64,000 nucleotides of DNA from Novosphingobium sp. IK01. Lineage in GTDB: Bacteria > Pseudomonadota > Alphaproteobacteria > Sphingomonadales > Sphingomonadaceae. A program made the translations under genes and the position numbers. This document shows positions 16,094 to 24,837 of this stretch, in pieces. Under the pieces are notes generated by a model. It was not told the DNA's origin and searched no databases. It worked only from the letters and a program-made list of their open reading frames with translations. The stretch spans positions 310,001 to 374,000 of the forward strand of contig NZ_BTFW01000001.1 in assembly GCF_033242265.1 (NCBI RefSeq), in the 5' to 3' direction. The number at the start of each line of letters is the position of its first letter. Within the stretch, counting starts at the first letter, position 1.

Positions 16094-18820
16094 ATGCAGA
16101 TGCGAGACGACATTCGCCGCGAACTGATGCCCCTCCTGAAGACCGACTTCCAGTGGAAGAAGGACCAGGGCGAGTGGCTCCAGGGCGGCAAGTGCCCCGA
16201 ATGCGACGGGCGCGAGGTCTATGCCCGCGCAGAAAGCCCGTGGGTGCTCAAGTGTGGCCGGGCCAACCGCTGTGGCTGGGAGGCCTCCATTCGCGACCTC
16301 TATCCCGAGATCTTCGACACATGGTCCAAGCGCTTCAAGAAGACGCCAGAAAACCCCCATGCCGCTGCCGATGCCTATCTGACCGATGCGCGCGGCCTCA
16401 ACCTCATGGGCATGCGCGATGCCTATTCGCAGGAATATTTCCGCGACGAGGGGCGGGGCATCGGCTCGGCCACCGTCCGCTTCCCGCTGCCGGGCGGAAG
16501 CTGGTGGGAACGCCTGATCGACCAGCCCGGCCGGTTTGACCGCAAGGCCCATTTCGCGCCGCGCAAGTCCTACAAGGGGCAGGCATGGTTCCGGCCCGAC
16601 CTGACCATGGAAGACTTCGCCAACGCGGCCAGCATCTGGTTTGCCGAGGGCATCTTCAATGCCTGGGCGCTCGAACAGGCGGGCCAGCGCGCGGCCTCGA
16701 CGATGTCGTCGAACAACTATCCGTCCGAGTTCCTGCGTCAGTTGCGCACGCATATCGCCGCCTCGGACAAGCCGCACCGCAGCCCGAAGATCATCTTTGC
16801 CTTCGATGTCGGCCCCGCCGGCACCAAGGGCAACCGCGATTTCGTGAAGCAGGCCCGCAACGACCGCTGGGACGCCAGCGCCGCGCTGCCCATGGGCGAG
16901 GACGAGACGGGCAAGGAACTGGACTGGAACGACCTGCTCCGGCTCGACCGCCTGGGCGAGAGCCACTGCGCCGACTACCTGTGGCACGGGCAGGTGCTGC
17001 TGGCCCAGAGCGCGCAGGAAAAGGCCTACCTGATCTGGGAAAAGCACCGCTGGAACAGCTTCCACTTCAATTTCGGAAACCGGACCTACTGGTGCTCGAT
17101 CGACATTTCGGTCGTGCAGGAAAAGATCGACGAATACCGGCGCGGGCGCACCCGCGAGTTGAAGGACATCGACAGCCGGGAAGAGGCGATCATCCGCATG
17201 GAAGCCTCGCGCGAGGCGCTGGGCGTCGAGGAAATCGCCAATTGCGCGTTCCGCGTCCTCTATCGCCAGCGCGACGAGGCGACCGACGAGACCAAGTTCT
17301 TCCTCGACATCCGCTATCCCAGCAGCAAGCGCGCGCCGGTCAAGGGCGATTTTACCGCCGCCCAGCTGCGCAAGTCCTCGAACTTCGAAGACCGGCTGTT
17401 CGCCTTTGGCGGGGTGTGGACCGGCAACGTCGCCCAGTTGACCCGCATCCTCCAGCACCAGACGCCCGATCTGCCCGACGTGCGCCCGCTCGGTTTCACC
17501 GGCTATTGCCGCGAGGCCAAGGCCTATGTCTTCGGGCAACTGGCGGTCGCCAATGGCCGCGTGTTCCGGCCCAACGACGACGATTTCTTCCAGATCGGCA
17601 AGCAGGCGATCAAGCTGGGCACCTCGGAACGACTGCTCGACATCGAGTATGACGCCGACCGCCTCGACACCAGCTGGCTGGCCGATCTGTGGACCGCCTA
17701 TGGCGCCAAGGGGCTGGTGTGCCTGAGCTTCTTCTTCGGATCGCTGTTTGCCGAGCAGGTCCGCACCGAAATGAAGAGCTTCCCGTTCCTCGAAATGCAC
17801 GGGCTGCCCGGCACCGGCAAGACCACGCTGGTCGAGTTCCTCTGGAAGCTGCTGGGCCGCGAGAACTACGAAGGCTTCGACCCGGCCAAGGCCACGCCCG
17901 CCGCCATGGCGCGCAACCTGGGCAAAGTGGGCAACCTGCCGGTCGTGCTGATAGAGGGCGACCGCCGCGAGGAAGCCAGCCACGCCCGCAAGTTCGAGTG
18001 GGAAGAACTCAAGACCGCCTACAACGGGCGCACCGTGCGCGCACGCGGGGTGCGCAACGGGGGCATGGAAACCTTCGAGCCGCCGTTCCGGGGCGCGATC
18101 GTCATCGAGCAGAACGAGCCGGTCAATGCGAGCCGGGCCGTGCTCGAACGCATCATGTCGCTCGGCTTCGACATGACGGGCTGGTCGGCCCAGACCAAGG
18201 CCTCGGCCGAGCGGCTTGAGCAGTGGCCGATCGAGACCGTCTCGGGCTTCATCGTCCACGCCGCCAAGCGCGAGAACGAGGTCATGGCCCGCTTCCGGCA
18301 GGCCTTTGCCCAGTACGAGGAGGAGCTGCTCGCGATGCCGGGCATCCGCACTAACCGCCTCGCCAAGACCCACGGGCAGTTGCTCGCCTTCCTCGATGCG
18401 CTGCGCGCGCTGCTCCCGATCACCGACGAGCAGCAGGCCGCCACGGCCAGGTTCATCGTCGACATGGCGATCGAGCGGCAACTGGCCGTGAACAGCGAAG
18501 ACCCCATCGTCACCCTGTTCTGGGAGCGGTTCGACTACCTCGAGGAGAACGAGGATCCGGCGGCGCCGAGCGGCCACATCAACCACCACCGCCGCCATGC
18601 CGAGGGCATCATCGCGGTCCGCCTCAACGAAATGGAGGCCCGCTGCGCCGAAAAGCGCCTCGAGCTGCCCACCCATGCCGAGCTGATCCGCGCGCTCAAG
18701 ACCTCCAAAAACCGCCGCTTCGTCGAGCAGACCGCCGTCAATTCGCGGAACGAGGGCGTGCCCCCGGTCCGTTGCTGGGTCTTCCACGATCGCTCGCGCG
18801 CGACGGCCTCCCATTCCTGA
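16094..18820 (+). CDS. phage primase-helicase (Zn finger, Toprim, P-loop)
   Basis: 908 residues. A four-cysteine zinc ribbon (C34, C37, C54, C60) opens the protein. IWFAEGIFNAWAL near 180 and IIFAFDVGPAG near 237 are the two acidic motifs of a Toprim-like primase domain. GLPGTGKTT at 570-578 is a Walker A and VVLIEGD near 617 a Walker B. This is the one-protein replication strategy of P4-alpha-like and many prophage initiators: primer synthesis plus helicase. The first 15-20 residues offer a second ATG at 16100. It replaces the rolling-circle gpA of P2, so replication differs from P2 although the tail is P2-like. Neighbours are small phage genes. Confidence 0.8.
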   Translation: MQMRDDIRRELMPLLKTDFQWKKDQGEWLQGGKCPECDGREVYARAESPWVLKCGRANRCGWEASIRDLYPEIFDTWSKRFKKTPENPHAAADAYLTDARGLNLMGMRDAYSQEYFRDEGRGIGSATVRFPLPGGSWWERLIDQPGRFDRKAHFAPRKSYKGQAWFRPDLTMEDFANAASIWFAEGIFNAWALEQAGQRAASTMSSNNYPSEFLRQLRTHIAASDKPHRSPKIIFAFDVGPAGTKGNRDFVKQARNDRWDASAALPMGEDETGKELDWNDLLRLDRLGESHCADYLWHGQVLLAQSAQEKAYLIWEKHRWNSFHFNFGNRTYWCSIDISVVQEKIDEYRRGRTRELKDIDSREEAIIRMEASREALGVEEIANCAFRVLYRQRDEATDETKFFLDIRYPSSKRAPVKGDFTAAQLRKSSNFEDRLFAFGGVWTGNVAQLTRILQHQTPDLPDVRPLGFTGYCREAKAYVFGQLAVANGRVFRPNDDDFFQIGKQAIKLGTSERLLDIEYDADRLDTSWLADLWTAYGAKGLVCLSFFFGSLFAEQVRTEMKSFPFLEMHGLPGTGKTTLVEFLWKLLGRENYEGFDPAKATPAAMARNLGKVGNLPVVLIEGDRREEASHARKFEWEELKTAYNGRTVRARGVRNGGMETFEPPFRGAIVIEQNEPVNASRAVLERIMSLGFDMTGWSAQTKASAERLEQWPIETVSGFIVHAAKRENEVMARFRQAFAQYEEELLAMPGIRTNRLAKTHGQLLAFLDALRALLPITDEQQAATARFIVDMAIERQLAVNSEDPIVTLFWERFDYLEENEDPAAPSGHINHHRRHAEGIIAVRLNEMEARCAEKRLELPTHAELIRALKTSKNRRFVEQTAVNSRNEGVPPVRCWVFHDRSRATASHS

Positions 18821-18836
18821 AAGCGAAAGGACGACC

Positions 18837-19325
18837 ATGCGCAGCGTTCCCTCCCTTCTGTCCATGATCGGTGATCCCGATCCCGTTGGGGCGGCGGTCA
18901 TGCCCTGGGACTATATCCGCATGCGCCGCGAGGCCGCCGGGCTCTCCATCGCGCAGGCCGCCCGGCCGTTCTGGCACCATGGCGAGCACCAGGCCGATGT
19001 CGAGCGCAACTTCCGCCGCATCGAGACGGTCGGCATCCGCATGAAGCGGCTGTGGTCCATGACCCGTTCGTTCCCGCTCAGCCTGACGGTCTACCGCCAG
19101 CTTTGCGACACCCCGGCCGACCGGCACCCGCGCCTGTGCCGGGCCTGCGGGTGGGACGAGTGGACCCCGCAGCTCGATGTCGAGGGCTTCGACTGCACAT
19201 GGGCGCAGGCCGATCCGCGGATCTGCTCCCTCTGCGCCCAGACCGGCCGCCGCGTGTTCCCGCCGCGCCTGCCCAATCCTCACCCCCGCCAGACACCTGA
19301 TCGCGGCCACCAGATCGCCGCCTGA
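18837..19325 (+). CDS. hypothetical phage protein with Cys-rich zinc-ribbon-like part
   Basis: 162 residues with AAAGGACGACC upstream. Residues 28-50 (RMRREAAGLSIAQAARPF) look like an HTH. The C-terminal half has RLCRACGW and RICSLC, two CxxC pairs able to bind zinc. It is probably a phage DNA-binding regulator; I do not recognise a family. Confidence 0.6.
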   Translation: MRSVPSLLSMIGDPDPVGAAVMPWDYIRMRREAAGLSIAQAARPFWHHGEHQADVERNFRRIETVGIRMKRLWSMTRSFPLSLTVYRQLCDTPADRHPRLCRACGWDEWTPQLDVEGFDCTWAQADPRICSLCAQTGRRVFPPRLPNPHPRQTPDRGHQIAA

Positions 19326-19343
19326 CCTTCCAAGGAGCATCCC

Positions 19344-19586
19344 ATGTCCCAGCCAAACGCCACCGAAGAGCAACTGCGCCACCTGATCGAGCGCATCGAA
19401 AGGCTTGAAGAAGAAAAGAAAGGGATCAGCGACGACATCCGCGACGTCTACAACGAGGCCAAGGCCACCGGCTACGACACCAAGGTCATGCGGCTCATCG
19501 TCCGCCTGCGCAAGATGCGCCCCGACGACCGCCGCGAAATGGAAAGCATCACCGATATCTACAAGAACGCGCTGGGGCTCGACTGA
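19344..19586 (+). CDS. GapR-family (DUF2312) DNA-binding protein
   Basis: 80 residues, with LIERIERLEEEKKGISDDIR, DVYNEAKATGYDTK and LIVRLRKMRP. This is the helical coiled-coil signature of GapR/DUF2312, with the basic patch on the last helix. In Caulobacter GapR is a nucleoid-associated protein that clamps overtwisted DNA ahead of forks. AAGGAGCATCCC precedes the start. The product may assist prophage replication or compete with the host copy; that is inference. Confidence 0.88.
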   Translation: MSQPNATEEQLRHLIERIERLEEEKKGISDDIRDVYNEAKATGYDTKVMRLIVRLRKMRPDDRREMESITDIYKNALGLD

Positions 19587-19588
19587 CC

Positions 19589-19786
19589 ATGGCCGCTCGC
19601 CCCTCGAACGCCGTCCACCCGATCGGCTGCCCATGCCGGGCCTGCGCGCCCGTCGCCCCCCACAGACACCGCGCCGGCTTCACGATCAGAAGCGCCTCGC
19701 GCGCCCTGGTTCTGCTCGCCTTGCTGATTGCGATCCCGTTCCTCGTCGCCCAGGCGCTGGCCGGCCTGAAAGGAGGGCGGGGATGA
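19589..19786 (+). CDS. small membrane protein with Cys pair
   Basis: 65 residues. An N-terminal CPCRAC motif is followed by a basic stretch and one membrane span (about 38-58, ALVLLALLIAIPFLVAQAL). It starts two bases after the GapR stop and overlaps the next gene by ATGA, so it is operonic. Function unknown. Confidence 0.5.
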   Translation: MAARPSNAVHPIGCPCRACAPVAPHRHRAGFTIRSASRALVLLALLIAIPFLVAQALAGLKGGRG

Positions 19787-19956
19787 TCCACCGCCCGGCC
19801 CATCAGCACTGGCGCGCGGCCCGCATGGCCGTGCTGTGCCTGCTCCTGTCCGGCTGCATCGAGCGCTACAGCGCCCTCGCGCAGTGCCAGAAGCACATGC
19901 CCCCATGGGACACCGCCGAATGCAGCCACCTCAAGGGGCGGGGGAAGGGCACATGA
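19783..19956 (+). CDS. small lipoprotein
   Basis: 57 residues with a strong AAGGAGGGCGGGG ribosome-binding site. A basic N-terminus is followed by VLCLLLSGC, a lipobox with the acylated cysteine at residue 25, and a short mature peptide with two more cysteines. It overlaps its neighbours on both sides. The pairing with a small membrane protein is reminiscent of Rz/Rz1 spanins, but no embedded Rz frame exists, so that is not claimed. Confidence 0.55.
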   Translation: MIHRPAHQHWRAARMAVLCLLLSGCIERYSALAQCQKHMPPWDTAECSHLKGRGKGT

Positions 19957-20147
19957 GCGCCGAGGGCAGACGCCCACACCGCTTCACCCATGCCGATGTT
20001 CGGAAGCTGACCTGCAATGTCGCGGCCGGCGTGGCCAAGGTTGGGATTGGCGCACGAATCACATTGGAGCCAACGGGCAAGATCGTCATTATCATGGCGC
20101 CGAACACCGATGACGAAAGCGATAATGAATGGGCCGACCTCGAATGA
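19953..20147 (+). CDS. small phage protein preceding integrase
   Basis: 64 residues, ATGA overlaps on both sides. FTHADVRKLTCNVAAGV and RITLEPTGKIVIIM give a helix then paired strands. It is basic at the N-terminus and acidic at the C-terminus. It resembles short proteins often found immediately before tyrosine integrases in Sphingomonadales, and could act as a directionality factor. Low certainty. Confidence 0.55.
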   Translation: MSAEGRRPHRFTHADVRKLTCNVAAGVAKVGIGARITLEPTGKIVIIMAPNTDDESDNEWADLE

Positions 20148-21220
20148 ATAAGGTACTGCCAAAATACACCAGCGCGTTCACGGACGCGCATGGCATCCGT
20201 CGCATTCGGTTTCGGCGCACAGGGTGGGAGACCCGCTATATCCATGCAGAGCCCGGCACGCCCGAGTTCACGGCAGCCTATCGCGAATGGGAGGCCGAGG
20301 GCCGGAAGGAAATCGCCAAGGATCTGGCCAAGCCGGGTTCGTTCGACGACCTGATCGAGCGCTTCTACAGATCGAAGCACTGGCAGGATATCAAGGAAAC
20401 GACCCAGTACACCTATCGCGGCGAGATCGAGCGGTTCCGCGCGAAGTACGGTGGCCGTTCGGCCTCCAAGATGACTGCGAAGCACGTGGGAAACCTGATC
20501 GCGCAGATGAGCGGGACGCCCAGTGCGGCGAACAATCTGCGCAAGCGGCTCGGGCAGCTCTTCAAATTCTCGATTCAGCTGGGCTGGCGGGCGGACAATC
20601 CGGCATCGGTCGTGAGCGGGATCAGGGTCAAGTCCCAGGGCTACCCGACTTGGCAGGAAGAGCACATCGCGCAGTTCGAGGCCCACTGGCCGCGTGGGAC
20701 AAAGCAGCGCCTGGCTTTCGATCTGGCGCTCTACACCGCCCAGCGACGCAGCGACGTGCGCATCATGGGGCCCCAGCACGTTCGGGACGGCGCGATCGCG
20801 GTCAAGCAGCTCAAGACCGGGCGCCCGATGATGATCCCGATCCATCCCGAGCTGGCGGCCAGCATCGCATCGATGCCGGTGGCACATCTGGCTTTCATCA
20901 CCACCGAAGCGGGCGCGCTGTTCAGCACGAAGAGCTTCGGCATGTGGTTTGCCAAGCAGGCCAAGGCGGCCGGGCTGGTCGGATACTCGATGCATGGCCT
21001 GCGCAAAGCGGCGTCGAGGCGCATGGCCGAGACGGGACTCACGAACCAGGAGATCAAGGCGATCACCGGCCATGTTACCGACAGCGAGGTCGCGCGCTAC
21101 ACCCGAGAGGCCGAGCAGGCACTGATTGCCCGCCGCGCCATGGCAAAAATGTCTCAGGTGGTTTGGCTAAGGGGTGGCGATTCCGATTTGGCTACGGTCT
21201 CGCAAGTATCTGAAAATTAA
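20144..21220 (+). CDS. int: tyrosine-type phage integrase
   Basis: 358 residues from ATG 20144. The N-terminal SAM-like core-binding domain spans about 60-160, followed by the catalytic domain. AQRRSDV carries the first Arg, HGLRKAASRR the His-x-x-Arg pair, TGHVTDSE the second His, and the nucleophile is the Tyr of VARYTREAEQ. All catalytic residues are present, so excision may still be possible. It ends 17 bases from the 3' end of tRNA-Arg, which is presumably the attachment site. Confidence 0.92.
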   Translation: MNKVLPKYTSAFTDAHGIRRIRFRRTGWETRYIHAEPGTPEFTAAYREWEAEGRKEIAKDLAKPGSFDDLIERFYRSKHWQDIKETTQYTYRGEIERFRAKYGGRSASKMTAKHVGNLIAQMSGTPSAANNLRKRLGQLFKFSIQLGWRADNPASVVSGIRVKSQGYPTWQEEHIAQFEAHWPRGTKQRLAFDLALYTAQRRSDVRIMGPQHVRDGAIAVKQLKTGRPMMIPIHPELAASIASMPVAHLAFITTEAGALFSTKSFGMWFAKQAKAAGLVGYSMHGLRKAASRRMAETGLTNQEIKAITGHVTDSEVARYTREAEQALIARRAMAKMSQVVWLRGGDSDLATVSQVSEN

Positions 21221-21237
21221 TAGGAAAAAATACGGAT

Positions 21238-21314
21238 TGGCGCGCCCTGCAGGATTCGAACCTGCGACCACCGGCTTAGAAGGCCGATGCTCTATCCAGC
21301 TGAGCTAAGGGCGC
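21238..21314 (-). tRNA. tRNA-Arg(TCT)
   Basis: Read on the reverse strand: acceptor GCGCCCT pairs with AGGGCGC, D arm GCTC..GAGC, anticodon loop CTTCTAA giving TCT, T arm GCAGG-TTCGAAT-CCTGC, and an encoded CCA. 77 bases. The 3' end faces the integrase, the usual geometry for integration into a tRNA 3' end. Confidence 0.95.
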
Positions 21315-21517
21315 GCGCAAGGCTGCCCATAAGGCGGCTTTGCCTCCGGTGCAAATGAGGATAGCACTTCTTCCCCATGAACGATCCGCAGATTGCCTGT
21401 GGCGTGCGGTCCTGTCGGGCAGTTCGCCAGTCCGGGAGCTGCGCGCCGGGGTGGGGGAAGCATCATTCCGGTATCCGGGCCGTTGCCGTAAAAAGTCTTT
21501 CCTGAACAATATTTTTC

Positions 21518-22273
21518 ATGGATTCGAAGATGAACGACCGTCAGCATATCAAACATGTCGATGCGCGCGACCTGACCCACAAGCCGATGCGCTATTTCGA
21601 CTTCGTGATGGCCGCATTTGTCGCAATCCTGTTGCTCTCGAACGTGCTGGGCGCAGCCAAGGTGGCCAGAATCGACCTGCCCGTGATCGGCGGATGGCCG
21701 TTTGGCGCTGGCATCCTGTTCTTTCCGCTGGGCTATCTGATCGGCGACATTCTGACCGAAGTCTATGGCTATGCCCGGGCGCGACGGTGCGTCTGGGTCG
21801 GTTTTGCGGCCCTGCTGTTCATGGCCTTCATGTCGTGGGTTGTGGTGACCTTGCCGCCTGCGCCAGACTGGCATGGGCAGGACGCCTACGATCAGGTGTT
21901 CGGGCAGGTGCCCCGCATCGTGTTTGCCAGCCTTACCGCGTTCTGGTTCGGTGAGTTTGCGAACAGTTTTGTCCTCGCCTCCATGAAAGTGTGGACCAAC
22001 GGGGAAAAGCTGTGGACCCGTACCATCGGCTCAACCGTCGTGGGGCAGGCCGTGGACAGCCTCGTTTTCTATCCCCTTGCCTTTCTCGGCGCTTCGGGGT
22101 GGACGCCGGCGCTCGTGCTCAAGGTGCTGGTCACCAACTGGGCGCTGAAGGTGGGCTGGGAGGTGCTGCTCACGCCTGTCACGTATGCGGTGGTCGGTTT
22201 CCTGAAGCGCGCCGAAGGGGTGGATGTTTTTGACCGGCACACCGATTTTTCGCCGTTCAAGGCTGATGTCTGA
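21518..22273 (+). CDS. yhhQ: queuosine precursor transporter, YhhQ family
   Basis: 251 residues from ATG 21518 (ATG 21530 possible), with about six membrane spans. The family signatures are LLLSNVLGAAKV, FPLGYLIGDILTEVYGY and QAVDSLVFYPLAF. YhhQ proteins import preQ0/preQ1 for queuosine synthesis. It is a single gene between the tRNA and the catabolic island. I looked for a preQ1 riboswitch in the 200-base leader and saw none. Confidence 0.85.
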   Translation: MDSKMNDRQHIKHVDARDLTHKPMRYFDFVMAAFVAILLLSNVLGAAKVARIDLPVIGGWPFGAGILFFPLGYLIGDILTEVYGYARARRCVWVGFAALLFMAFMSWVVVTLPPAPDWHGQDAYDQVFGQVPRIVFASLTAFWFGEFANSFVLASMKVWTNGEKLWTRTIGSTVVGQAVDSLVFYPLAFLGASGWTPALVLKVLVTNWALKVGWEVLLTPVTYAVVGFLKRAEGVDVFDRHTDFSPFKADV

Positions 22274-22406
22274 GGGAGCGGGAGCCTGATTGGCAGTGGG
22301 CTCTCTTTTGCATTGATCTGAAAATATGGGATAAAAATGTTTCTAGAGGGTTGTTTTTCGGGGCGGGTCGGCGTTGCGTGATGCTGTGTAGGAATGGTCT
22401 ATATAA

Positions 22407-22424
22407 CACTTGATTATTCAAGTG
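22407..22424. promoter_or_regulatory. catabolic operator 1, amidase promoter
   Basis: CACTTGA-TTAT-TCAAGTG, a perfect 7-bp palindrome 21 bases before the amidase ATG and directly downstream of an AT-rich TATATAAC. Related sites occur at 31996, 36787, 41540 and 41808, with half-sites at 31916 and 33009. Confidence 0.75.
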
Positions 22425-22445
22425 ACATATCTTAGCCCTCTTCCC

Positions 22446-23621
22446 ATGCCAACGATCCCGAACATTTCCGGTGCAGACACCGCCAGAACCGGTTTGATCT
22501 GCTCATTCGAACTTGGCGAAGGCGCCCTGACTGCTTCGGTCAAGGATTGCATCGACATTGCCGGTCTGCCGACCCGTCAGGGCAGCGCGGTCTTTGCCGA
22601 GGCCGGGCCTGCGCTTGCCAATGCCGCTGTGGTCGACGCCTTGCTTGCTTCGGGGCGCTGGCGGATTGTCGGTAAGGCGGCGATGCATGAACTGGCCTTC
22701 GGGGTCACCGGGATCAATCCCTGGGGGGGCACGCCGGTCAACCCGCAGTGGCCGGACCGGATCGTGGGTGGGTCTTCCAGTGGTTCGGCTGCGGGCGTGG
22801 CGGCGGGTGTCGTCGATATGTCGGTCGGTTCGGACACGGGCGGATCTGTGCGTCTGCCTGCGGCCTGTTGTGGGGTGATCGGTTTCAAGCCCGGCTATGG
22901 GGTCGTCAGCCGCCAGGGGGTGAACCCTGCATACAGTTCGATCGATTGTGTCGGGCCGATTGCGCGCGACCTTGCGGTGATCGAAGCCGCGATGACGGCG
23001 ATGGTCGAAGGGTTTGCGCCTGTGGCCGCGCCGAAGGATTCTGATATCCGTCTGGTTCGCCTTTCGCCGGAGGTCAGCGAAGAGGTCGGCCAGGCTTTCG
23101 ATCTGGCGCTCTCGGGTCTGGCCACTCCTGTTCTCGACGCGCAACTGCCTTCCTTCGATGCGGCCTTTGATGCCAGTCTGGTTGTCATGGGGGCTGAAAA
23201 CTGGGCGGCGCTGGGGGCTTATGCCGATCATCCTGGCATGGGCGAGGACGTGCGCGCGCGCCTGAAGGCCGGTGGGCGCCATGACGCCGATGCGGTGGCG
23301 GCTGCCAAGGCTGTCGGCGCGCAACTGGCGCGGGAAATCGATGCGGTGCTTGAACAGGCCGATGCCCTCATCCTGCCCACCTTGCCAATCGTGCCGCCGT
23401 CGCTGGTCGAGGCGCAGGATGCCCGCGCCGTGGTGCCGCTGACGCGGTTGGTGCGACCTTTCAATCTTTCCGGCCATCCGGCCATCACTTTGCCGATCCG
23501 CACGGCGCAGGGGCTGCCGGTCGGCGTGCAACTGGTCGGGCGGCGGGGCGGAGATGCCGCCTTGCTGGCTCTGGCGACGACCATCGCCGCGCAACTTGGA
23601 CTTCAGGAGAAAGAGGCATGA
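22446..23621 (+). CDS. iacH: amidase, probable IacH of indole-3-acetate catabolism
   Basis: 391 residues of the amidase-signature family. The Ser-cisSer-Lys triad is K33 (SVKDCID), S110 (GGSSSGSAAG) and S134 (GSDTGGSVR), with the usual 24-residue spacing between the serines. ATG 22446 is chosen because the frame further upstream lies within the operator. It is first in an operon whose gene order H-A-B-I-C-D-E-G is that of iac clusters. IacH there acts on a ring-oxidised amide (lactam) intermediate of auxin breakdown. The overlap with the next gene is ATGA. Enzyme family is certain; the iac assignment rests on context. Confidence 0.82.
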   Translation: MPTIPNISGADTARTGLICSFELGEGALTASVKDCIDIAGLPTRQGSAVFAEAGPALANAAVVDALLASGRWRIVGKAAMHELAFGVTGINPWGGTPVNPQWPDRIVGGSSSGSAAGVAAGVVDMSVGSDTGGSVRLPAACCGVIGFKPGYGVVSRQGVNPAYSSIDCVGPIARDLAVIEAAMTAMVEGFAPVAAPKDSDIRLVRLSPEVSEEVGQAFDLALSGLATPVLDAQLPSFDAAFDASLVVMGAENWAALGAYADHPGMGEDVRARLKAGGRHDADAVAAAKAVGAQLAREIDAVLEQADALILPTLPIVPPSLVEAQDARAVVPLTRLVRPFNLSGHPAITLPIRTAQGLPVGVQLVGRRGGDAALLALATTIAAQLGLQEKEA

Positions 23622-24778
23622 GCGCCATGGTGCAACTGTCCGGTCAACCGACGGACGATCCGCTCGCGGCGCTTGAGGCGCTGCTGACAATGGTGGCGGA
23701 AAAAGCTGTGCAGTTCAGCGCCGAGCAGGAGGTGGATGCCGATACCGTCGCGGCGATGAAGGCCGCGGGGGTCTACCGCGCGCTGGTCCCCGTGCGTTTC
23801 GGAGGCGACGAAAAAAGTCCTTCCGATTTTCTGCGGCTGATCGAAAGCATTTCGGCGCGGGACGGTTCGGCGGGCTGGGTGGCCAGCTTCGGCGTGTCGC
23901 ACATGTATCTTGCCTCGATGCCCGCTGAAACGCTGGCGCAAGTCTATGCGGAAGGCCCCGATGTGGTCTTTGCCGGGACGATCTTTCCGCCCCAGAAGGC
24001 GGTCAGGGTTGAGGGCGGCTATCGCGTCTCGGGGCGCTGGCCCTTTGGCAGCGGATCGCCGGGCGCGGAACTGATCGGGGTGGGGATCAAGACGGACGAT
24101 CCCACGGGCACAGGCCTGCCGCGCATGGCGGTGATGCCGGCCCACAAGGTGCGGATCGAGCCTAACTGGGATGTGATCGGCCTGAAGGGCACGGGCAGCC
24201 ATGATCTGGTCGTCGAGGATGTGTTCGTGCCCGAGGCATGGACGTTCGTGCGCGGCGCGCCGCCGACCATCGATCTGGCCGCCTATCGCTATCCTTCCAT
24301 GGCGCTGGCGGCACAGGTTCTGGCCGTGGTGGGGCTGGGGGTTGCGCGGGCCGCGCTTGATCTGATGGGGAAGATGGCCGGCACGCGCGGTTCCATCACC
24401 GGCGCTCCGGTGATGGCCGAGCGCGCCAACGTGCAGATTGCGCTGGCCAAGGGCGAGGCTGCGTTGCGCGGGGCGCGGGCGTTCTTCTACGAGATCACCG
24501 ACGAGGTTTTCGCGGTGGTTCAGGCGGGTGACAAGCCGAGCCGCGAGCAGACCGCACTGGTGCGTCTGGCTGCCACGCAGGCCGCGCGCACCGGGGCCGA
24601 TGTGACCCGGCTGATGTTCGAACAGGCGGGCACTGCGGGCATCTTCAACAGCCATCCTTTCTCGCGCCTGCTTCAGGATGCGCTGGTCGTCTACCAGCAT
24701 GCCTTCCTCAACGAGGCCACCTGGCAGAGCGCGGGCCGCGTGTTGCTGGGGCTCGATGCCCCGGCTGGTTATCCTTGA
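23618..24778 (+). CDS. iacA: indole-3-acetate monooxygenase-like flavoprotein IacA
   Basis: 386 residues with the acyl-CoA-dehydrogenase fold of group D flavin monooxygenases (HsaA/HpaB-like), not a fatty-acid dehydrogenase. SARDGSAGWVAS is the characteristic N-terminal motif; the catalytic glutamate of acyl-CoA dehydrogenases is not evident. The C-terminus has FNSHPFSRLLQDALVVYQH. Such enzymes use reduced flavin supplied by a separate reductase, and a matching reductase gene (iacG) lies downstream in the same operon. In iac systems IacA performs the first oxidation of IAA. Confidence 0.82.
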   Translation: MSAMVQLSGQPTDDPLAALEALLTMVAEKAVQFSAEQEVDADTVAAMKAAGVYRALVPVRFGGDEKSPSDFLRLIESISARDGSAGWVASFGVSHMYLASMPAETLAQVYAEGPDVVFAGTIFPPQKAVRVEGGYRVSGRWPFGSGSPGAELIGVGIKTDDPTGTGLPRMAVMPAHKVRIEPNWDVIGLKGTGSHDLVVEDVFVPEAWTFVRGAPPTIDLAAYRYPSMALAAQVLAVVGLGVARAALDLMGKMAGTRGSITGAPVMAERANVQIALAKGEAALRGARAFFYEITDEVFAVVQAGDKPSREQTALVRLAATQAARTGADVTRLMFEQAGTAGIFNSHPFSRLLQDALVVYQHAFLNEATWQSAGRVLLGLDAPAGYP

Positions 24779-24837
24779 GGCCGGTTATCCCTGACGCCGG
24801 TTACCCCTGATCTGCGCTTCCATCGAAGGAACCATTC

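Larger units (their letters stand above)
5531..21314. mobile_element. incomplete P2-like prophage, int next to tRNA-Arg
   Basis: The element runs from the baseplate/tail module (from 5684) to the integrase (to 21220) beside tRNA-Arg(TCT). The left edge is approximate. Present: a P2-type contractile tail module, a divergent repressor/Cro-like switch with operators, an Ogr/Delta activator, a primase-helicase, small regulators and a tyrosine integrase. Not seen: terminase, portal, capsid, baseplate J/I, tail fibres, gpX, tail-completion and lysis genes. A duplicate of the tRNA 3' end that would mark attL was looked for between 1 and 5683 and not found. Either the left part is deleted, or the attL copy lies outside the window. 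Confidence 0.82.

Noticed and set aside
15329..18901. A 1190-codon reverse open frame opposite the primase-helicase
   Set aside because: Third-position GC shadow; no domain signature. The forward frame has zinc, Toprim and P-loop motifs.
19589..19956. Rz/Rz1 spanin pair
   Set aside because: A small membrane protein and lipoprotein are adjacent, but the lipoprotein is not nested in a coiled-coil Rz frame and no endolysin or holin is present.
21321..21517. preQ1 riboswitch upstream of the queuosine-precursor transporter
   Set aside because: The leader has no class I preQ1 aptamer pattern (short hairpin with an A-rich tail) and no obvious pseudoknot.
22410..22445. TTG start of the amidase at 22410, and likewise TTG 33012 for the MFS gene
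   Set aside because: Both codons lie inside the operator palindromes; the downstream ATGs at 22446 and 33054 give normal N-termini.
23618..24778. Fatty-acid acyl-CoA dehydrogenase
   Set aside because: The fold is shared, but the SARDGSAGWVAS motif, the operonic flavin reductase and the Rieske/amidase context point to a two-component monooxygenase.
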